Shown here: piece after piece, positions 5,472 to 14,856 of the stretch
Numbering within the stretch: position 1 is the stretch's first letter
Layout: each line of letters begins with the position of its first letter
Assembly: GCF_000282355.1 (NCBI RefSeq)
Contig: NZ_AKJL01000014.1
Location: forward strand, 1 to 47,617
Source of the DNA: Pseudomonas sp. GM49
GTDB lineage: Bacteria > Pseudomonadota > Gammaproteobacteria > Pseudomonadales > Pseudomonadaceae
Length of the DNA stretch: 47,617 nucleotides
Direction: 5' to 3'
Translations under genes and position numbers: made by a program
Notes under the pieces: model-generated
Told to the model about the DNA's origin: nothing
What the model saw: only the letters and a program-made list of their open reading frames with translations
Databases searched by the model: none

Positions 5472-8282
5472 TCAGGTCGCCCTAGCCTGGGTAACGCGGT
5501 CCACGAGATAGACTAGTCCGTGGTAGTCAATGCCGCCATGTTGCGTCAGACCGATCTCACAGGTGCGGCTGGTGGAAATGCCTTCGCTGCATTGTTGCAC
5601 CGCGTCCTTGAGCGTGCGCAGCGAATGGGCGTTCAACTCCGGCGTGGTGAAGCCCTTGTCACCGGCAAACCCGCAACAGTGAATGCCTTCAGGAATGACC
5701 ACGTTTTTGCTGCATTTGCGCGCCAGATCGATCAACGCCTGACTTTCGCCAAGGTGCTGAGTGCTGCAAGTGACGTGTACCGCAATCGGCGCTTCCTGCG
5801 GTGTGAAGTCGAGGCGATCCACCAAGTGCGTGCGGATGAAACGCACCGGGTCGTAGAGGTCCAGTCGAACTTCGCCAAGGTCTTGAGTGAGCCGTAACGT
5901 ACACGGGCTGGTGTCGCAGTAAATCGGGTCGAGCCCGCCGCGACTGGCGTGCAGCAAGGCGCCGATCAGTTCCTGGCGTTTATGTTCGGCTTGTTCGGCG
6001 TAGCCTTTGGAGGCGAATGGCTGGCCGCAGCAGAGGTTGTCCAGATTGTCCGGGAAGACCACCTGGTAACCGGCCTTCTCCAGCAGCCCGCGGGTTTTGT
6101 CGTACAACGACACCTGCTCTTTATCCCCCGCCGCTGGCCCCATAACCCGCGACACACAAGCCGCCAGGTACACCACCCGAGGGCGTTCGTCCGACACGGC
6201 GGGACTGAAGCGGATGGCTTTTTCCGGCTGCGGCATGGCGTTGGTCCACAACGGGACCTGTCCCTTGGACAGCTTGGTTACGGCAGCGGAAAGTGTTGCC
6301 AGTCGCGGCGCGCCCAGCAACAGACGCGCACCGTTGGCGACGTGCAGGGTGAAACGCGCCCCTTGCAGCGCCGTGGCGAAGTTTCCTTCAAGCCAGTTGG
6401 CGGTTTTCGTATGTGTTGCCTTGCGGCTGCGCAGTTTTTTCACCAGTTCGCCGGTATTGATGCCGACCGGGCAACGTTGTGCGCACAGGCCGGTGGCGGC
6501 GCAGGTATCGATGCCCTGGTATTCGTATGCGGCTTCGAGTTCGGCAGTATCGACGCCGGCACGTTTTTTTGCCTGAATGTCGCGCCAGATCACGATGCGT
6601 TGGCGTGGACTCAGGGTCAGGCCCTTCGACGGGCAGACGGGTTCGCAGAAGCCGCACTCGATGCACTTGTCCACAATCTCGTCGGCGGCCGGCAAGGGCT
6701 TGAGGTGCTTGAGGTGGATCTGCGGATCTTCACTGAGCACCACGTCTGGATTGAGAATGCCGTTGGGATCGAGCAGACGCTTGAGCTGCCACATCAACTG
6801 GTAAGCATCGCTGCCCCATTCCAGCTCGACGAACGGCGCCATGTTGCGCCCGGTGCCGTGTTCGGCCTTCAGTGAACCGCCAAATTCCACCGCCACCAGT
6901 TGCGCCACGTCGTCCATGAACGCTTGGTAGCGTGCGACTTCTTCCGAGTTGTTGAAGCCTTGGGTGAAGACGAAGTGAAGATTGCCTTCCAGCGCGTGTC
7001 CGAAAAGGATTGCTTCGTCGTAGTGATGTTTGTCGAACAGCTCGATCAGGCGGTTGACGCCGACGGCCAGTTGTTCGACCGGGAAGGTGACGTCTTCGAT
7101 GATCACCGTGGTGCCGGTCTTGCGCACCGCGCCGACGGCCGGGAAGGTGTCTTTGCGGATGGCCCAGAGGCGGGCGTTTTCCTGCGGGTCTTCAGTGAAA
7201 TCGACCTGCTTCTCCACCGGGAACGCCTTCAGCGACGCCATGATCTGCGCCAGTTGCTCGTGCAGCAGTGTGGGTGATGCGGCGCGAGATTCGATCAGCA
7301 AGGCGCAGGCATTGTTCGACAGATGCTGTACGAAAGGCGGCATGCCGGGTTTGTTCTGCACTGAACGCAGGCTGCGTCGGTCCAACAGTTCCACGGCCGA
7401 CACCGGTTGGCTTTTCAACACGGTGACCGCGTTGCAGCAGGTCTCGACATCCGGGAACACAATCAGGGCCGAGGCCTTGTTCGGGTGGTCGATCACCGTG
7501 TCGTAGGTCACGGCACTGATGAACCCTAGCGTGCCCTCGGAGCCCACCAGCAAGTGGCTCAAGATATCCACAGGCTCGTCGAAATCCACCAAGGCATTGA
7601 GCGACAGGCCGGTGGTATTTTTCAGACGGTATTTGTGGCGGATTCTCGCAGCCAGCTCAGCGTTTGCCCGGGTCTCACGACCAAGAGTCGCCAAGCGCTC
7701 CAGCAGGGTGGCGTGGCTTTGGCGAAACGCCGCAACGCTGGCGGCGTCCTCAGTGTCGAGACGACTGCCGTCGGCCAGCACCAGACGAATGCCGGCCAGG
7801 GTGTGATAGGTGTTTTGCGCCGTGCCGCAGCACATCCCACTGGCATTGTTGGCGACGATTCCGCCGATCTTGCAGGCGTTGATCGAGGCCGGATCCGGGC
7901 CGATCTTGCGTCCGAACGGCGCCAGCCAGGCATTGGCCTGGGCGCCGATCACCCCCGGTTGCAGGCGGATTTGCGCGCCTTGCCCGCGGATTTCGCGACC
8001 GTTCCAGTTTTCCCCCAGCACGATCAGCACCGAATCGCTGATCGCCTGGCCAGACAGGCTGGTGCCGGCGGCGCGGAAGGTCACCGGCACCTGATCGCGT
8101 TGCGCCAGTTGCAGCAGTGCCACCACTTCGTCTTCGGACTCGACGCGAATCACCAGTTGCGGAATCAATCGATAGAAACTGGCGTCAGTGCCGAAGGCCA
8201 GGGTCGACAGAGGGTCGTCGAAACGTCGTTCTTGAGGAATCAGTTGCTGTGCATCGCGCAGGAAAGTGGCCGGTAGACTCAT
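5472..8282 (-). CDS. dld: FAD/Fe-S D-lactate dehydrogenase (respiratory, Dld-II type)
   Basis: A 936-residue oxidoreductase that oxidises D-lactate to pyruvate and feeds electrons to the respiratory chain. The N-terminal half is a PCMH-type FAD-binding domain (VTFRAAGTSLSGQA near 67-80, GGIVANNASGM near 145-155) followed by the FAD-oxidase C-terminal domain. The C-terminal half has two 4Fe-4S motifs (CIECGFCEPVCP; CAATGLCAQRCP) and two CCG-type domains (LCCGQPF; HCCGFAGDKGF). The start MSLPATFL overlaps the lutC stop by 4 nt (ATGA); the longer open frame merely reads through lutC out of frame. It is the last gene of the lldP-lutABC-dld unit. Substrate assignment follows operon context; glycolate oxidases share the FAD part. 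Confidence 0.88.
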   Translation of the reverse strand: MSLPATFLRDAQQLIPQERRFDDPLSTLAFGTDASFYRLIPQLVIRVESEDEVVALLQLAQRDQVPVTFRAAGTSLSGQAISDSVLIVLGENWNGREIRGQGAQIRLQPGVIGAQANAWLAPFGRKIGPDPASINACKIGGIVANNASGMCCGTAQNTYHTLAGIRLVLADGSRLDTEDAASVAAFRQSHATLLERLATLGRETRANAELAARIRHKYRLKNTTGLSLNALVDFDEPVDILSHLLVGSEGTLGFISAVTYDTVIDHPNKASALIVFPDVETCCNAVTVLKSQPVSAVELLDRRSLRSVQNKPGMPPFVQHLSNNACALLIESRAASPTLLHEQLAQIMASLKAFPVEKQVDFTEDPQENARLWAIRKDTFPAVGAVRKTGTTVIIEDVTFPVEQLAVGVNRLIELFDKHHYDEAILFGHALEGNLHFVFTQGFNNSEEVARYQAFMDDVAQLVAVEFGGSLKAEHGTGRNMAPFVELEWGSDAYQLMWQLKRLLDPNGILNPDVVLSEDPQIHLKHLKPLPAADEIVDKCIECGFCEPVCPSKGLTLSPRQRIVIWRDIQAKKRAGVDTAELEAAYEYQGIDTCAATGLCAQRCPVGINTGELVKKLRSRKATHTKTANWLEGNFATALQGARFTLHVANGARLLLGAPRLATLSAAVTKLSKGQVPLWTNAMPQPEKAIRFSPAVSDERPRVVYLAACVSRVMGPAAGDKEQVSLYDKTRGLLEKAGYQVVFPDNLDNLCCGQPFASKGYAEQAEHKRQELIGALLHASRGGLDPIYCDTSPCTLRLTQDLGEVRLDLYDPVRFIRTHLVDRLDFTPQEAPIAVHVTCSTQHLGESQALIDLARKCSKNVVIPEGIHCCGFAGDKGFTTPELNAHSLRTLKDAVQQCSEGISTSRTCEIGLTQHGGIDYHGLVYLVDRVTQARAT

Positions 8283-8950
8283 TGGTCCTCCAGGATCAGC
8301 ACCACCAGGTCCTTCGGACCGTGAGCGCCGTACGCCAGGACTTGTTCGATGTCGGCGGTCTTCGACGGGCCGGACACCAGCAACGCATTGGTCGGCATGC
8401 CCTGGGCCCATTCGAACTCCTGTTGCACCTGATAGAAGTTGTCGCGGATTTCGCTGGCCTTGAGCAGGGCGAAATGCACCGGAGGGGCCAGGCTCATCAA
8501 GCGCGGTTCTTCCCGCGTCGGCCAGAGAATCAGGCTGCCGGTCGCCGCGATGGCGCCGAGGGTGGTGGTCAGGCTCGCCGGGGTATCGTTGAACAACTCG
8601 GCTTTCCATTCTTCGACCGGGCGGTCGTAGGCCTTGAGCATTGGCAGGCCTGGATTATTCGCCCAGTGTTGTGTGATGCGTTGACCGTGGGGCGTTGTCG
8701 GTGCGATCAGCAGACTCGGCAACTGGCGGTCCCGCAGCAATTGCGCGAGTAGCGTTGGCCACTCTTCGCCGGACGTCAGATGAATTTCCGTGTGCACCGC
8801 TTCCATCAGCTTGCGCAGTTGCGCAATGCGCTGCTCAGGAGCGTAGGTGTAAGGCTGGGTCACCAGTTCGACATCAAAGTTGTCGGCCACCGGTGTGGTG
8901 CCTGTCAGACTATTACGCAGTTTGGCTAGGATATTTTGCTTGGCGCTCAT
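8279..8950 (-). CDS. lutC: L-lactate utilisation protein C (LUD domain)
   Basis: A 223-residue protein made almost entirely of one LUD domain, matching LutC/LldG, the third subunit of the non-flavin iron-sulfur L-lactate oxidising complex. Features include the family-like stretch GAIAATGSLILWPTREEPRLMSL in the middle and the C-terminal VSGPSKTADIEQVLAYGAHGPKDL, typical of LUD proteins. There are no cysteine clusters, as expected for LutC. Its start overlaps the lutB stop by one base (TGATG) and its stop overlaps the dld start, so translation is coupled across the operon. Confidence 0.9.
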   Translation of the reverse strand: MSAKQNILAKLRNSLTGTTPVADNFDVELVTQPYTYAPEQRIAQLRKLMEAVHTEIHLTSGEEWPTLLAQLLRDRQLPSLLIAPTTPHGQRITQHWANNPGLPMLKAYDRPVEEWKAELFNDTPASLTTTLGAIAATGSLILWPTREEPRLMSLAPPVHFALLKASEIRDNFYQVQQEFEWAQGMPTNALLVSGPSKTADIEQVLAYGAHGPKDLVVLILEDQ

Positions 8951-10401
8951 CAGCGGTCTCCCTTGGCAAAGTGCTCGCGGGCCATGTCATGCAGTGAGCG
9001 GGCAGCGGGTTTCGGCGCGCTGTGATTTTGCGTCCACGGGCCGACATTGCTCGGCGTGAGGGCACGCAAACGGGTGGCGAAAAAGCCGAACAGGCGATAC
9101 AGCGTCGGCGAACTGTTGAGCTTCGCCCAGGCGTTCCAGATGAACCGTTCCTTGCGCGAATACTTGCTGCCCTGGCCGCGCATCACTTGATGGGGGCTGT
9201 CCGGGGCCTTGACGTTTTCTTCGCGCAGACGCCGCAGCAAAGCAGGGATCGGGATTTTTACCGGGCATACATCCCCGCAGGCTCCGCATAGCGAAGAGGC
9301 GCTCGGGTGATCCGGGACTTTCGCCAGGCCGACCATGTGCGGGGTGATGATTTTTCCGATAGGGCCGGGATAAACCTCCCCATAGGCATGGCCGCCGATT
9401 CGGGTATACACCGGGCAATGATTCATACAGGCACCGCAACGGATGCAGTTCAGGGTCTGACGCAATTCGCTGTCGGCAAAAGCCTGGCTGCGGCCGTTAT
9501 CGAGCAGTACGAGGTGCACTTCCTGCGGGCCGTCGAGTTCATGTTCCTTGCGCGGGCCGGAGATCATGTTGACGTAAGTGGTGATCGGGATGCCCAGCGC
9601 CGAGCGGGTCAGCAGCGACAATAGCGGCACCACGTCGCGCAGGTTCTCCACGACTTTTTCGATACCGGTGACGGCGATGTGCACAGGTGGCACCGTGGTG
9701 GTCATGCGACCGTTGCCTTCGTTTTCCACTAGCAGCAGGGTGCCGGTTTCGGCCACGGCGAAGTTGACGCCGGAGACGCCGATGTCCGCTTCGAAGAATT
9801 TCTGCCGCAAGACCTTGCGACCGATCTGAATGAGTTGGTCAACGTCCTTGGTGTATTCCACTCCAAGCTTGTCGTGGAACAAGGACGCGACCTGACCGGC
9901 GTTCTTGTGGATTGCCGGCATGATTATGTGTGAAGGCTTCTCGTGGTCGAGCTGGACGATGTACTCGCCCATGTCCGATTCCAGGCATTCAATGCCCCGG
10001 TCAGCAAGGAAATGGTTCATCTCCATTTCTTCGCTGACCATCGATTTGCCCTTGATCACTTGCCGCCCCTCGTGAGCGCGGATGATCGAGAGGACGATGC
10101 CGTTGGCCTCGTCCACCGTTTCCGCCCAGTGCACTTTCACACCGTTGCGGGTCAGGTTCTGTTCCAGTTGCTCGAGCAGGTCGGGCAACTTGGAGAGCGC
10201 GCGGGCACGGATTGCATTGCCCAGTGCGCGCAAGTGTTCTCTTTCGTGGGCATCGCTGAAAGCTGCTGCCCGTTTGGTCATCAGTGAATCCATCGCCTTG
10301 CGAAAGTTGCCTCGCAATTGCGCGTCACCCAGCGCGTTGTGGGCGCGGGTGCGGAAATCTTCTTCTACGGCAACCGTAGGAATAATCGTGGAAGTGCTCA
10401 T
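8950..10401 (-). CDS. lutB: L-lactate utilisation iron-sulfur protein B
   Basis: A 483-residue iron-sulfur protein of the LutB/LldF family, the core of the LutABC L-lactate dehydrogenase complex. An LUD domain occupies about residues 65-300 (GVSGVNFAVAETGTLLLVENEGN near 208-230). Two 4Fe-4S motifs follow: CIRCGACMNHCP with Cys319, 322, 325 and 329, then CGACGDVCPVKIPIP. The C-terminal tail is the LutB-specific region. The start codon overlaps the lutA stop by 4 nt (ATGA), and the stop overlaps the lutC start. Confidence 0.93.
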   Translation of the reverse strand: MSTSTIIPTVAVEEDFRTRAHNALGDAQLRGNFRKAMDSLMTKRAAAFSDAHEREHLRALGNAIRARALSKLPDLLEQLEQNLTRNGVKVHWAETVDEANGIVLSIIRAHEGRQVIKGKSMVSEEMEMNHFLADRGIECLESDMGEYIVQLDHEKPSHIIMPAIHKNAGQVASLFHDKLGVEYTKDVDQLIQIGRKVLRQKFFEADIGVSGVNFAVAETGTLLLVENEGNGRMTTTVPPVHIAVTGIEKVVENLRDVVPLLSLLTRSALGIPITTYVNMISGPRKEHELDGPQEVHLVLLDNGRSQAFADSELRQTLNCIRCGACMNHCPVYTRIGGHAYGEVYPGPIGKIITPHMVGLAKVPDHPSASSLCGACGDVCPVKIPIPALLRRLREENVKAPDSPHQVMRGQGSKYSRKERFIWNAWAKLNSSPTLYRLFGFFATRLRALTPSNVGPWTQNHSAPKPAARSLHDMAREHFAKGDR

Positions 10402-11222
10402 CGGGCACCCCCGGTACGCTGCCAGAGGAAGCTGGCCAGATGCTGACCGCGCAACGCTTCCTGCTGTTTTTCCAATGAGCCGTTGATGTTCATCAAACAG
10501 CCGCAGTCGGCACTCAATACCTGATGCGCGCCGGACTCCTTCAACGCCCGGGTCTTGTCAGCCACCATCGCGCCGGAAATGTCTGGCATACGGACGCTGA
10601 ATGTCCCGCCAAAGCCACAGCATTCACTTTCGTGATCGTGATTGACCCGCTCCACATTGCTCAACTGCGACAACAATTCGCGGCCGTGCAGGTGGGTGTT
10701 CATTTCACGGCGTGCCGAACACGAGGTGTGCAGCGCGACTTTCACCGGTTCGCCGCTGTCTTTGAGCTGCACCTTGCAGACAAACAACAGGAACTCGGCC
10801 AGCTCAAAGGTTCTGGCGGCCAGCGCCTGAACCTGTTTCAACGTTTCCGGCTCGTCCTTGAACAAGTCGGCATAGTGTTCGCGCAACATCCCGGCGCAAG
10901 AGCCCGAAGGCACCACCACCGGATAATCCCCGGCAAACAACGCCAGTTGCGAGCGCGCCACGGTCCGTGCCTGCTCGGTGTAACCCGAGGTGTAGGCCGG
11001 TTGTCCGCAGCAGCTTTGTCCTTGCGGGTACTCGACACGAATGCCCTCGCGCTCCAGCAGGTGGATCGCGTCCATTCCGGCTTCGGGGTAGAACAAATCC
11101 ACCACGCAGGTTCCGAACAGATAGACCCGTGACGGTTTCTCGCTGGGGTATTGCCGAGGCTCGGGCAGTGGCGGGGCGACACGGGTCGCATTCGGCACAG
11201 CGTTGTAAAAAAGCTCGCTCAT
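10398..11222 (-). CDS. lutA: L-lactate utilisation protein A (CCG-domain protein)
   Basis: A 274-residue protein with two cysteine-rich CCG domains, as in LutA/LldE. The motifs are SCCGQPAYTSG (near residue 71) and ECCGFGGTFSV (near 200), with supporting cysteines in TSCSARREM and SADCGC. It acts with LutB and LutC to oxidise L-lactate to pyruvate. The start MSELFYNA is chosen because the longer open frame upstream has no coding character and reads antisense to the end of lldP; GGAGA precedes the ATG. It is separated from lldP by 151 bp containing a strong hairpin. Confidence 0.92.
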   Translation of the reverse strand: MSELFYNAVPNATRVAPPLPEPRQYPSEKPSRVYLFGTCVVDLFYPEAGMDAIHLLEREGIRVEYPQGQSCCGQPAYTSGYTEQARTVARSQLALFAGDYPVVVPSGSCAGMLREHYADLFKDEPETLKQVQALAARTFELAEFLLFVCKVQLKDSGEPVKVALHTSCSARREMNTHLHGRELLSQLSNVERVNHDHESECCGFGGTFSVRMPDISGAMVADKTRALKESGAHQVLSADCGCLMNINGSLEKQQEALRGQHLASFLWQRTGGAR

Positions 11223-11322
11223 CAGGCGTGTCTCCGGGTGGTCCCGGTTATTCGTCCGTTGAGGCCGCTGAATATAGAGAGGGAAGCTTTCAGCAGCCTT
11301 ACAGACCGGGGTGTGAGTAGCG

Positions 11323-11347
11323 GACGCCGGGGGCGTGTCCCGGCGTC
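11323..11347. other. Hairpin in the lldP-lutA spacer
   Basis: A perfect 9-bp stem (GACGCCGGG / CCCGGCGTC, 7-nt loop). On the plus strand it is followed by GGTTTTT, the geometry of an intrinsic terminator pointing antisense into lldP. On the lldP-lutA transcript the T-run lies on the wrong side, so there it would act only as a processing or stabilising hairpin that could set lldP against lutABC levels. Confidence 0.55.
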
Positions 11348-11373
11348 GGTTTTTATCGTGTTGCTTGTAGTCC

Positions 11374-13068
11374 TTAGTGCACCAGCATCCCGGTGAACCA
11401 GTAGGCTTGGGCCAAGGTGATAAGGCCGACAATCGTTGCAAAGAATAGGCTGTGCTTGAGGGTGAAGCGGAACAGATCCGATTCTTTGCCCACCAGGCCG
11501 GTCGCGGCACAAGCCACGGCGATCGATTGTGGCGAGATCATCTTGCCGGTCACGCCGCCGCTGGTGTTCGCCGCCACCAGCAAGGTGTCGTTGACACCGA
11601 TCTGGTGCGCGGTGGTCGCTTGCAGCGAGCTGAACAGGGCGTTGGACGAGGTATCGGAGCCGGTGAGGAACACGCCCAGCCAACCGAGGAACGGCGAGAA
11701 GAACGGGAACGCTGCGCCCGTTGCCGCCAGTACCAGGGCCATGGTCGAGGACATGCCCGAGTAGTTCGTCACGAAGGCAAACGCCAGCACCATGCCGATG
11801 GACAGGATCGGCCAGCGCAGTTCATAAAAGGTCTCTTTCAAAGTGGTCAGACCAGTTTTGAAGTTGACCTTCAGCACCAGCATCGAGATCAGTGCCGAAA
11901 AGAATATCGCCGTGCCGGTCGCGGAAATCGGGTCCAGTTTGAATACCGCCGGGATGGCGGTCGGCGCGGCCACGATGGGTGCAACCTTGATCACCATCTG
12001 ATCCAGGTGCGGAATGGCAAAGTTGAACACGAAGCTGTACATCGAGCCGCCAGCGGCAAACATGGCCTTGAACGGTTTCAGGGTCCAGATGGTGACCAGT
12101 ACGGTGAGAATCAAAAACGGCGACCAGGCCTTGAAAATTTCCCCGAGGCTGTAAGGCGATGCCACGGTTGTGCGCTTCTGGCCGAAACCACCGACGCTGG
12201 CGCTCACCACGGAGGCCGAGACGGCGCCCACGATGTGTTGGCCGGCGGCGCGTTTTGGTTGCCAGACTTTCAGGAACAGGGTCAGGGCAATCAGGCTGGC
12301 CAGGGCCGAGGTAATGTCCGGCAGTTCCGGACCGATGAAGTTCGAGGTGAAGTACTGGGTCACGGCAAAGCTCAAGCCGGCCACCAGCGCTGCAGGCCAG
12401 GTTTCCCGCACGCCGCGCAGGCCATCCATCATGAACACCAGCCAGAACGGCACGAACATCGACAGCAGCGGCAGTTGGCGCCCGGTCATGGCGCCGATCT
12501 TGAATGCGTCGATACCGGTCACTTGGCCGGCAACGATGATCGGAATGCCGAGAGCGCCGAAGGCTACCGGCGCGGTGTTGGCGATCAGGCACAGGCCGGC
12601 GGCATACAACGGATTGAAGCCAAGTCCTACCAGCAGGGCGGCGGTAATCGCTACCGGCGCGCCGAAACCGGCTGCTCCTTCGAGGAAGGCGCCGAAGCAG
12701 AAACCGATCAGCAGGACTTGCAGACGCTGGTCATCGGTAATCGACAGGACCGAACTGCGGATGACTTCAAACTGACCACTCTTGACCGTCAGTTTGTAGA
12801 GGAACACCGCTGCCACAATGATCCAGGCAATCGGCCACAGGCCATAAGCGAAGCCATACCCGGCGGCGGCGAACGCCATATCGACCGGCATCTGGAAAGC
12901 GAAGATCGCCACCAGAATCGACAAAGCCAGGGTGATGCTGCCAGCCACATGGCCCTTGAGGCGGAATACGGCCAGGGCCAGGAAGAAAAACACGATGGGG
13001 ATGACGGCGGCGAGTGCGGACAGGCCGAGGCTGCCGAGCGGGGTATAGAGCTGTTGCCAGGTTTGCAT
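11374..13068 (-). CDS. lldP: L-lactate permease
   Basis: A 564-residue polytopic inner-membrane protein of the LctP/LldP family (lactate-proton symport). The sequence shows about a dozen hydrophobic segments, the family stretch [29 protein letters not shown] (about 155-185), and the C-terminal [18 protein letters not shown] motif. Length is typical of the family. It is the first gene of the lactate operon and is divergent from lldR. The 261-bp intergenic region carries two LldR-type operators. Confidence 0.95.
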   Translation of the reverse strand: MQTWQQLYTPLGSLGLSALAAVIPIVFFFLALAVFRLKGHVAGSITLALSILVAIFAFQMPVDMAFAAAGYGFAYGLWPIAWIIVAAVFLYKLTVKSGQFEVIRSSVLSITDDQRLQVLLIGFCFGAFLEGAAGFGAPVAITAALLVGLGFNPLYAAGLCLIANTAPVAFGALGIPIIVAGQVTGIDAFKIGAMTGRQLPLLSMFVPFWLVFMMDGLRGVRETWPAALVAGLSFAVTQYFTSNFIGPELPDITSALASLIALTLFLKVWQPKRAAGQHIVGAVSASVVSASVGGFGQKRTTVASPYSLGEIFKAWSPFLILTVLVTIWTLKPFKAMFAAGGSMYSFVFNFAIPHLDQMVIKVAPIVAAPTAIPAVFKLDPISATGTAIFFSALISMLVLKVNFKTGLTTLKETFYELRWPILSIGMVLAFAFVTNYSGMSSTMALVLAATGAAFPFFSPFLGWLGVFLTGSDTSSNALFSSLQATTAHQIGVNDTLLVAANTSGGVTGKMISPQSIAVACAATGLVGKESDLFRFTLKHSLFFATIVGLITLAQAYWFTGMLVH

Positions 13069-13120
13069 ATGGGGTGGCCCCTAATTGTTGTTGGTCAGGC
13101 ACTGATCAGCGTTCTTGGAT

Positions 13121-13137
13121 AATTGGTAAGACCAATT
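13121..13137. promoter_or_regulatory. LldR/GntR-family operator O1
   Basis: A perfect palindrome, AATTGGT-AAG-ACCAATT, matching the TGGTNNNACCA core bound by FadR-subfamily GntR regulators such as LldR and PdhR. It lies just downstream of the predicted lldP start of transcription. Confidence 0.85.
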
Positions 13138-13154
13138 TACAATCGCTGTTGGCT

Positions 13155-13184
13155 AGGGTAAAAGCCTTGTAGGCGGTGTGTCAA
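13155..13184 (-). promoter_or_regulatory. Candidate lldP promoter
   Basis: TTGACA (13179-13184) and a weak -10, TACCCT (13155-13160), are separated by 18 bp on the minus strand. Transcription would start near 13148, placing O1 at about +11 to +27 and O2 near -90. This is prediction only; the -10 is poor. Confidence 0.45.
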
Positions 13185-13234
13185 TTTGCCGCCCTAAAAC
13201 TTTTGTCGAATGCAAAGTGCGCAGGTCGTCTGCC

Positions 13235-13245
13235 TGGTATGACCA
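13235..13245. promoter_or_regulatory. LldR/GntR-family operator O2
   Basis: TGGT-ATG-ACCA, the same core as O1 but with less symmetric flanks. Its centre is 111 bp from the centre of O1, on the lldR side of the promoter. Confidence 0.7.
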
Positions 13246-13329
13246 AATGCGTTGTGACAGGTGCTGGCGTGGCGCCGATAGGCCAGAATAGAGCCCCGGC
13301 GAGCCGTCGGGTCGTGGAGTAATCGAGTT

Positions 13330-14097
13330 ATGGGGTTTGATCAGATTCGTCAGCGCCGTTTGTCTGACGATATTGTCGAGCAGCTTGAGGGCATGATCCT
13401 CGAGGGCACGCTGAGAGCGGGTGAGCGCTTGCCGGCCGAGCGCGCGCTGGCCGAGCAATTTGGTGTGTCACGCCCTTCGTTGCGCGAAGCCATTCAGAAG
13501 CTGACCGCCAAGGGTCTGCTGGTCAGTCGCCAGGGCGGCGGCAACTATGTGGTGGAGTCGCTGGGTAGCACTTTCAGTGATCCCTTGTTGCATCTGCTGG
13601 AAAGCAATCCCGAGGCGCAACGCGATCTGCTGGAGTTTCGCCATACGCTGGAAGCGTCTTGCGCCTACTACGCGGCGCTGCGTGCTACGGATGTGGATCG
13701 CGAGCGGCTCACCGCGGCGTTCAACGAATTGCAGGACTGCTATTCGCGTCACGAACAAGTGAGTCGTGCGGAAGAGGGGGCGGCGGACGCAAGTTTTCAC
13801 CTGGCGATCGCCGAGGCCAGCCACAATGCCGTGTTGCTGCACACCATTCGCGGGCTGTTCGACCTGCTCAAGCGCAACGTGGTGACCAACATCGGTGGCA
13901 TGTACAAGCAACGTACTGAAACCCGCGACATGCTGATCACGCAGCATCGGGAGTTGTACCAGGCGATTATCGAAGGGCGGGCGGAGCAGGCACGGGAAGT
14001 TTCCAGTCGGCACATTTTGTATGTGCAGGAGGTGCTGGAAGAAGTGCGTCAGGAAGTGCAGCGCATGGCCCGGGCGGAGCGGCGCAAGGGGATGTAG
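13330..14097 (+). CDS. lldR: Lactate-responsive GntR/FadR-family regulator
   Basis: A 255-residue transcription factor. An N-terminal winged helix-turn-helix (about 5-75, with RLSDDIVEQLEGMILEG and GVSRPSLREAIQKL) is followed by a C-terminal FCD ligand domain (about 95-235). The FCD domain carries histidines expected to bind a metal (FHLAIAEASHN; QHRELYQAI; SRHILYVQ). It should repress lldP-lutABC-dld and release in the presence of lactate. It is divergent from lldP and may also regulate itself through O2. The glycolate regulator GlcC and PdhR are related alternatives; context favours LldR. Confidence 0.92.
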   Translation: MGFDQIRQRRLSDDIVEQLEGMILEGTLRAGERLPAERALAEQFGVSRPSLREAIQKLTAKGLLVSRQGGGNYVVESLGSTFSDPLLHLLESNPEAQRDLLEFRHTLEASCAYYAALRATDVDRERLTAAFNELQDCYSRHEQVSRAEEGAADASFHLAIAEASHNAVLLHTIRGLFDLLKRNVVTNIGGMYKQRTETRDMLITQHRELYQAIIEGRAEQAREVSSRHILYVQEVLEEVRQEVQRMARAERRKGM

Positions 14098-14126
14098 TCA
14101 GTCGGATGTGTATCGTTTTTGCGATC

Positions 14127-14238
14127 GCCATCGCGAGCAAGCTCGCTCCCACAGGGTTTCAGGGTTGCCGCAAAAACTATTGGCAGCCACAGACCTTGTG
14201 GGAGCGGCGGTGCGGCGATCCGACTTGCCCGCGAGGGG
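14127..14238. repeat. REP pair (REPIN-like)
   Basis: Two REP-type palindromes in opposite orientation. One is at about 14127-14155 (core GCGAGCAAGCTCGC followed by TCCCACAGG). The other is at about 14195-14238 (TGTGGGAGCGGCGG ... TTGCCCGCGAGGGG), with an internal insertion in the second palindrome. They lie between lldR and the end of smpB. Confidence 0.75.
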
Positions 14239-14255
14239 ACCTCAAGGCGAAAGAA

Positions 14256-14738
14256 TTACTCTTCCTTGCCCTTGTTGCGCACCGCGCGCTGCAACTCCCG
14301 ACCGGCGTCGCGTTCGCGCTCGGTATCGCGCTTGTCGTATTCCTTCTTGCCCTTGCCCAGAGCGATCTCGCACTTGACCATGTGCTTGCTCCAGTACCAG
14401 GACAGGCACACGCAGGCGTAACCCTTCTGCTGCACGGCGGCGGCCAGCTTTTCCAGCTCGCGCCGGTTGAGCAGCAATTTACGGGTGCGCACCGGGTCAG
14501 CGATGACGTGGGTGCTGGCGGTCGTCAGGGGCGTAATGTGGCTGCCGAGCAGCCAGGCTTCGCCATCCTTGAGCAGTACGTAGCTGTCAACCAGCTGCAG
14601 CTTGCTTGCCCGCAGACTTTTTACTTCCCAGCCGGCCAGGACCAGACCAGCCTCGAACCGATGTTCGATGAAGTAATCGTGTCGCGCCTTTTTATTTTGC
14701 GCGATGGTCCCTGTTGGGTGTTTCTTCTGTTTAGCCAT
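14256..14738 (-). CDS. smpB: tmRNA-binding protein SmpB
   Basis: A 160-residue protein required for trans-translation; it binds tmRNA and guides it into stalled ribosomes. Recognisable stretches are [32 protein letters not shown] (about 12-43), the internal HITPLT, and the basic C-terminal tail ([14 protein letters not shown]) that enters the mRNA channel. Length is normal. The start [10 protein letters not shown] is used rather than the longer open frame, which overlaps the divergent symporter gene. ssrA is only about 10 kb away. Confidence 0.97.
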   Translation of the reverse strand: MAKQKKHPTGTIAQNKKARHDYFIEHRFEAGLVLAGWEVKSLRASKLQLVDSYVLLKDGEAWLLGSHITPLTTASTHVIADPVRTRKLLLNRRELEKLAAAVQQKGYACVCLSWYWSKHMVKCEIALGKGKKEYDKRDTERERDAGRELQRAVRNKGKEE

Positions 14739-14856
14739 AGGGGCGGCATTATAGGGAGTTGCACGCGAGTCGGCTACGGTGTTGCTGCGTGCTTGAGCAG
14801 GTTGATTGAATCCCGGACAATGCGGCCTCTTTTTTGAACGCTTGGGCGTGATAACG

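Noticed and set aside
8283..8609. 109-codon N-terminal extension of the D-lactate dehydrogenase
   Set aside because: It lies wholly inside lutC in another frame, is Arg/Pro rich and does not resemble the family. The ATGA overlap start at 8282 fits the operon.
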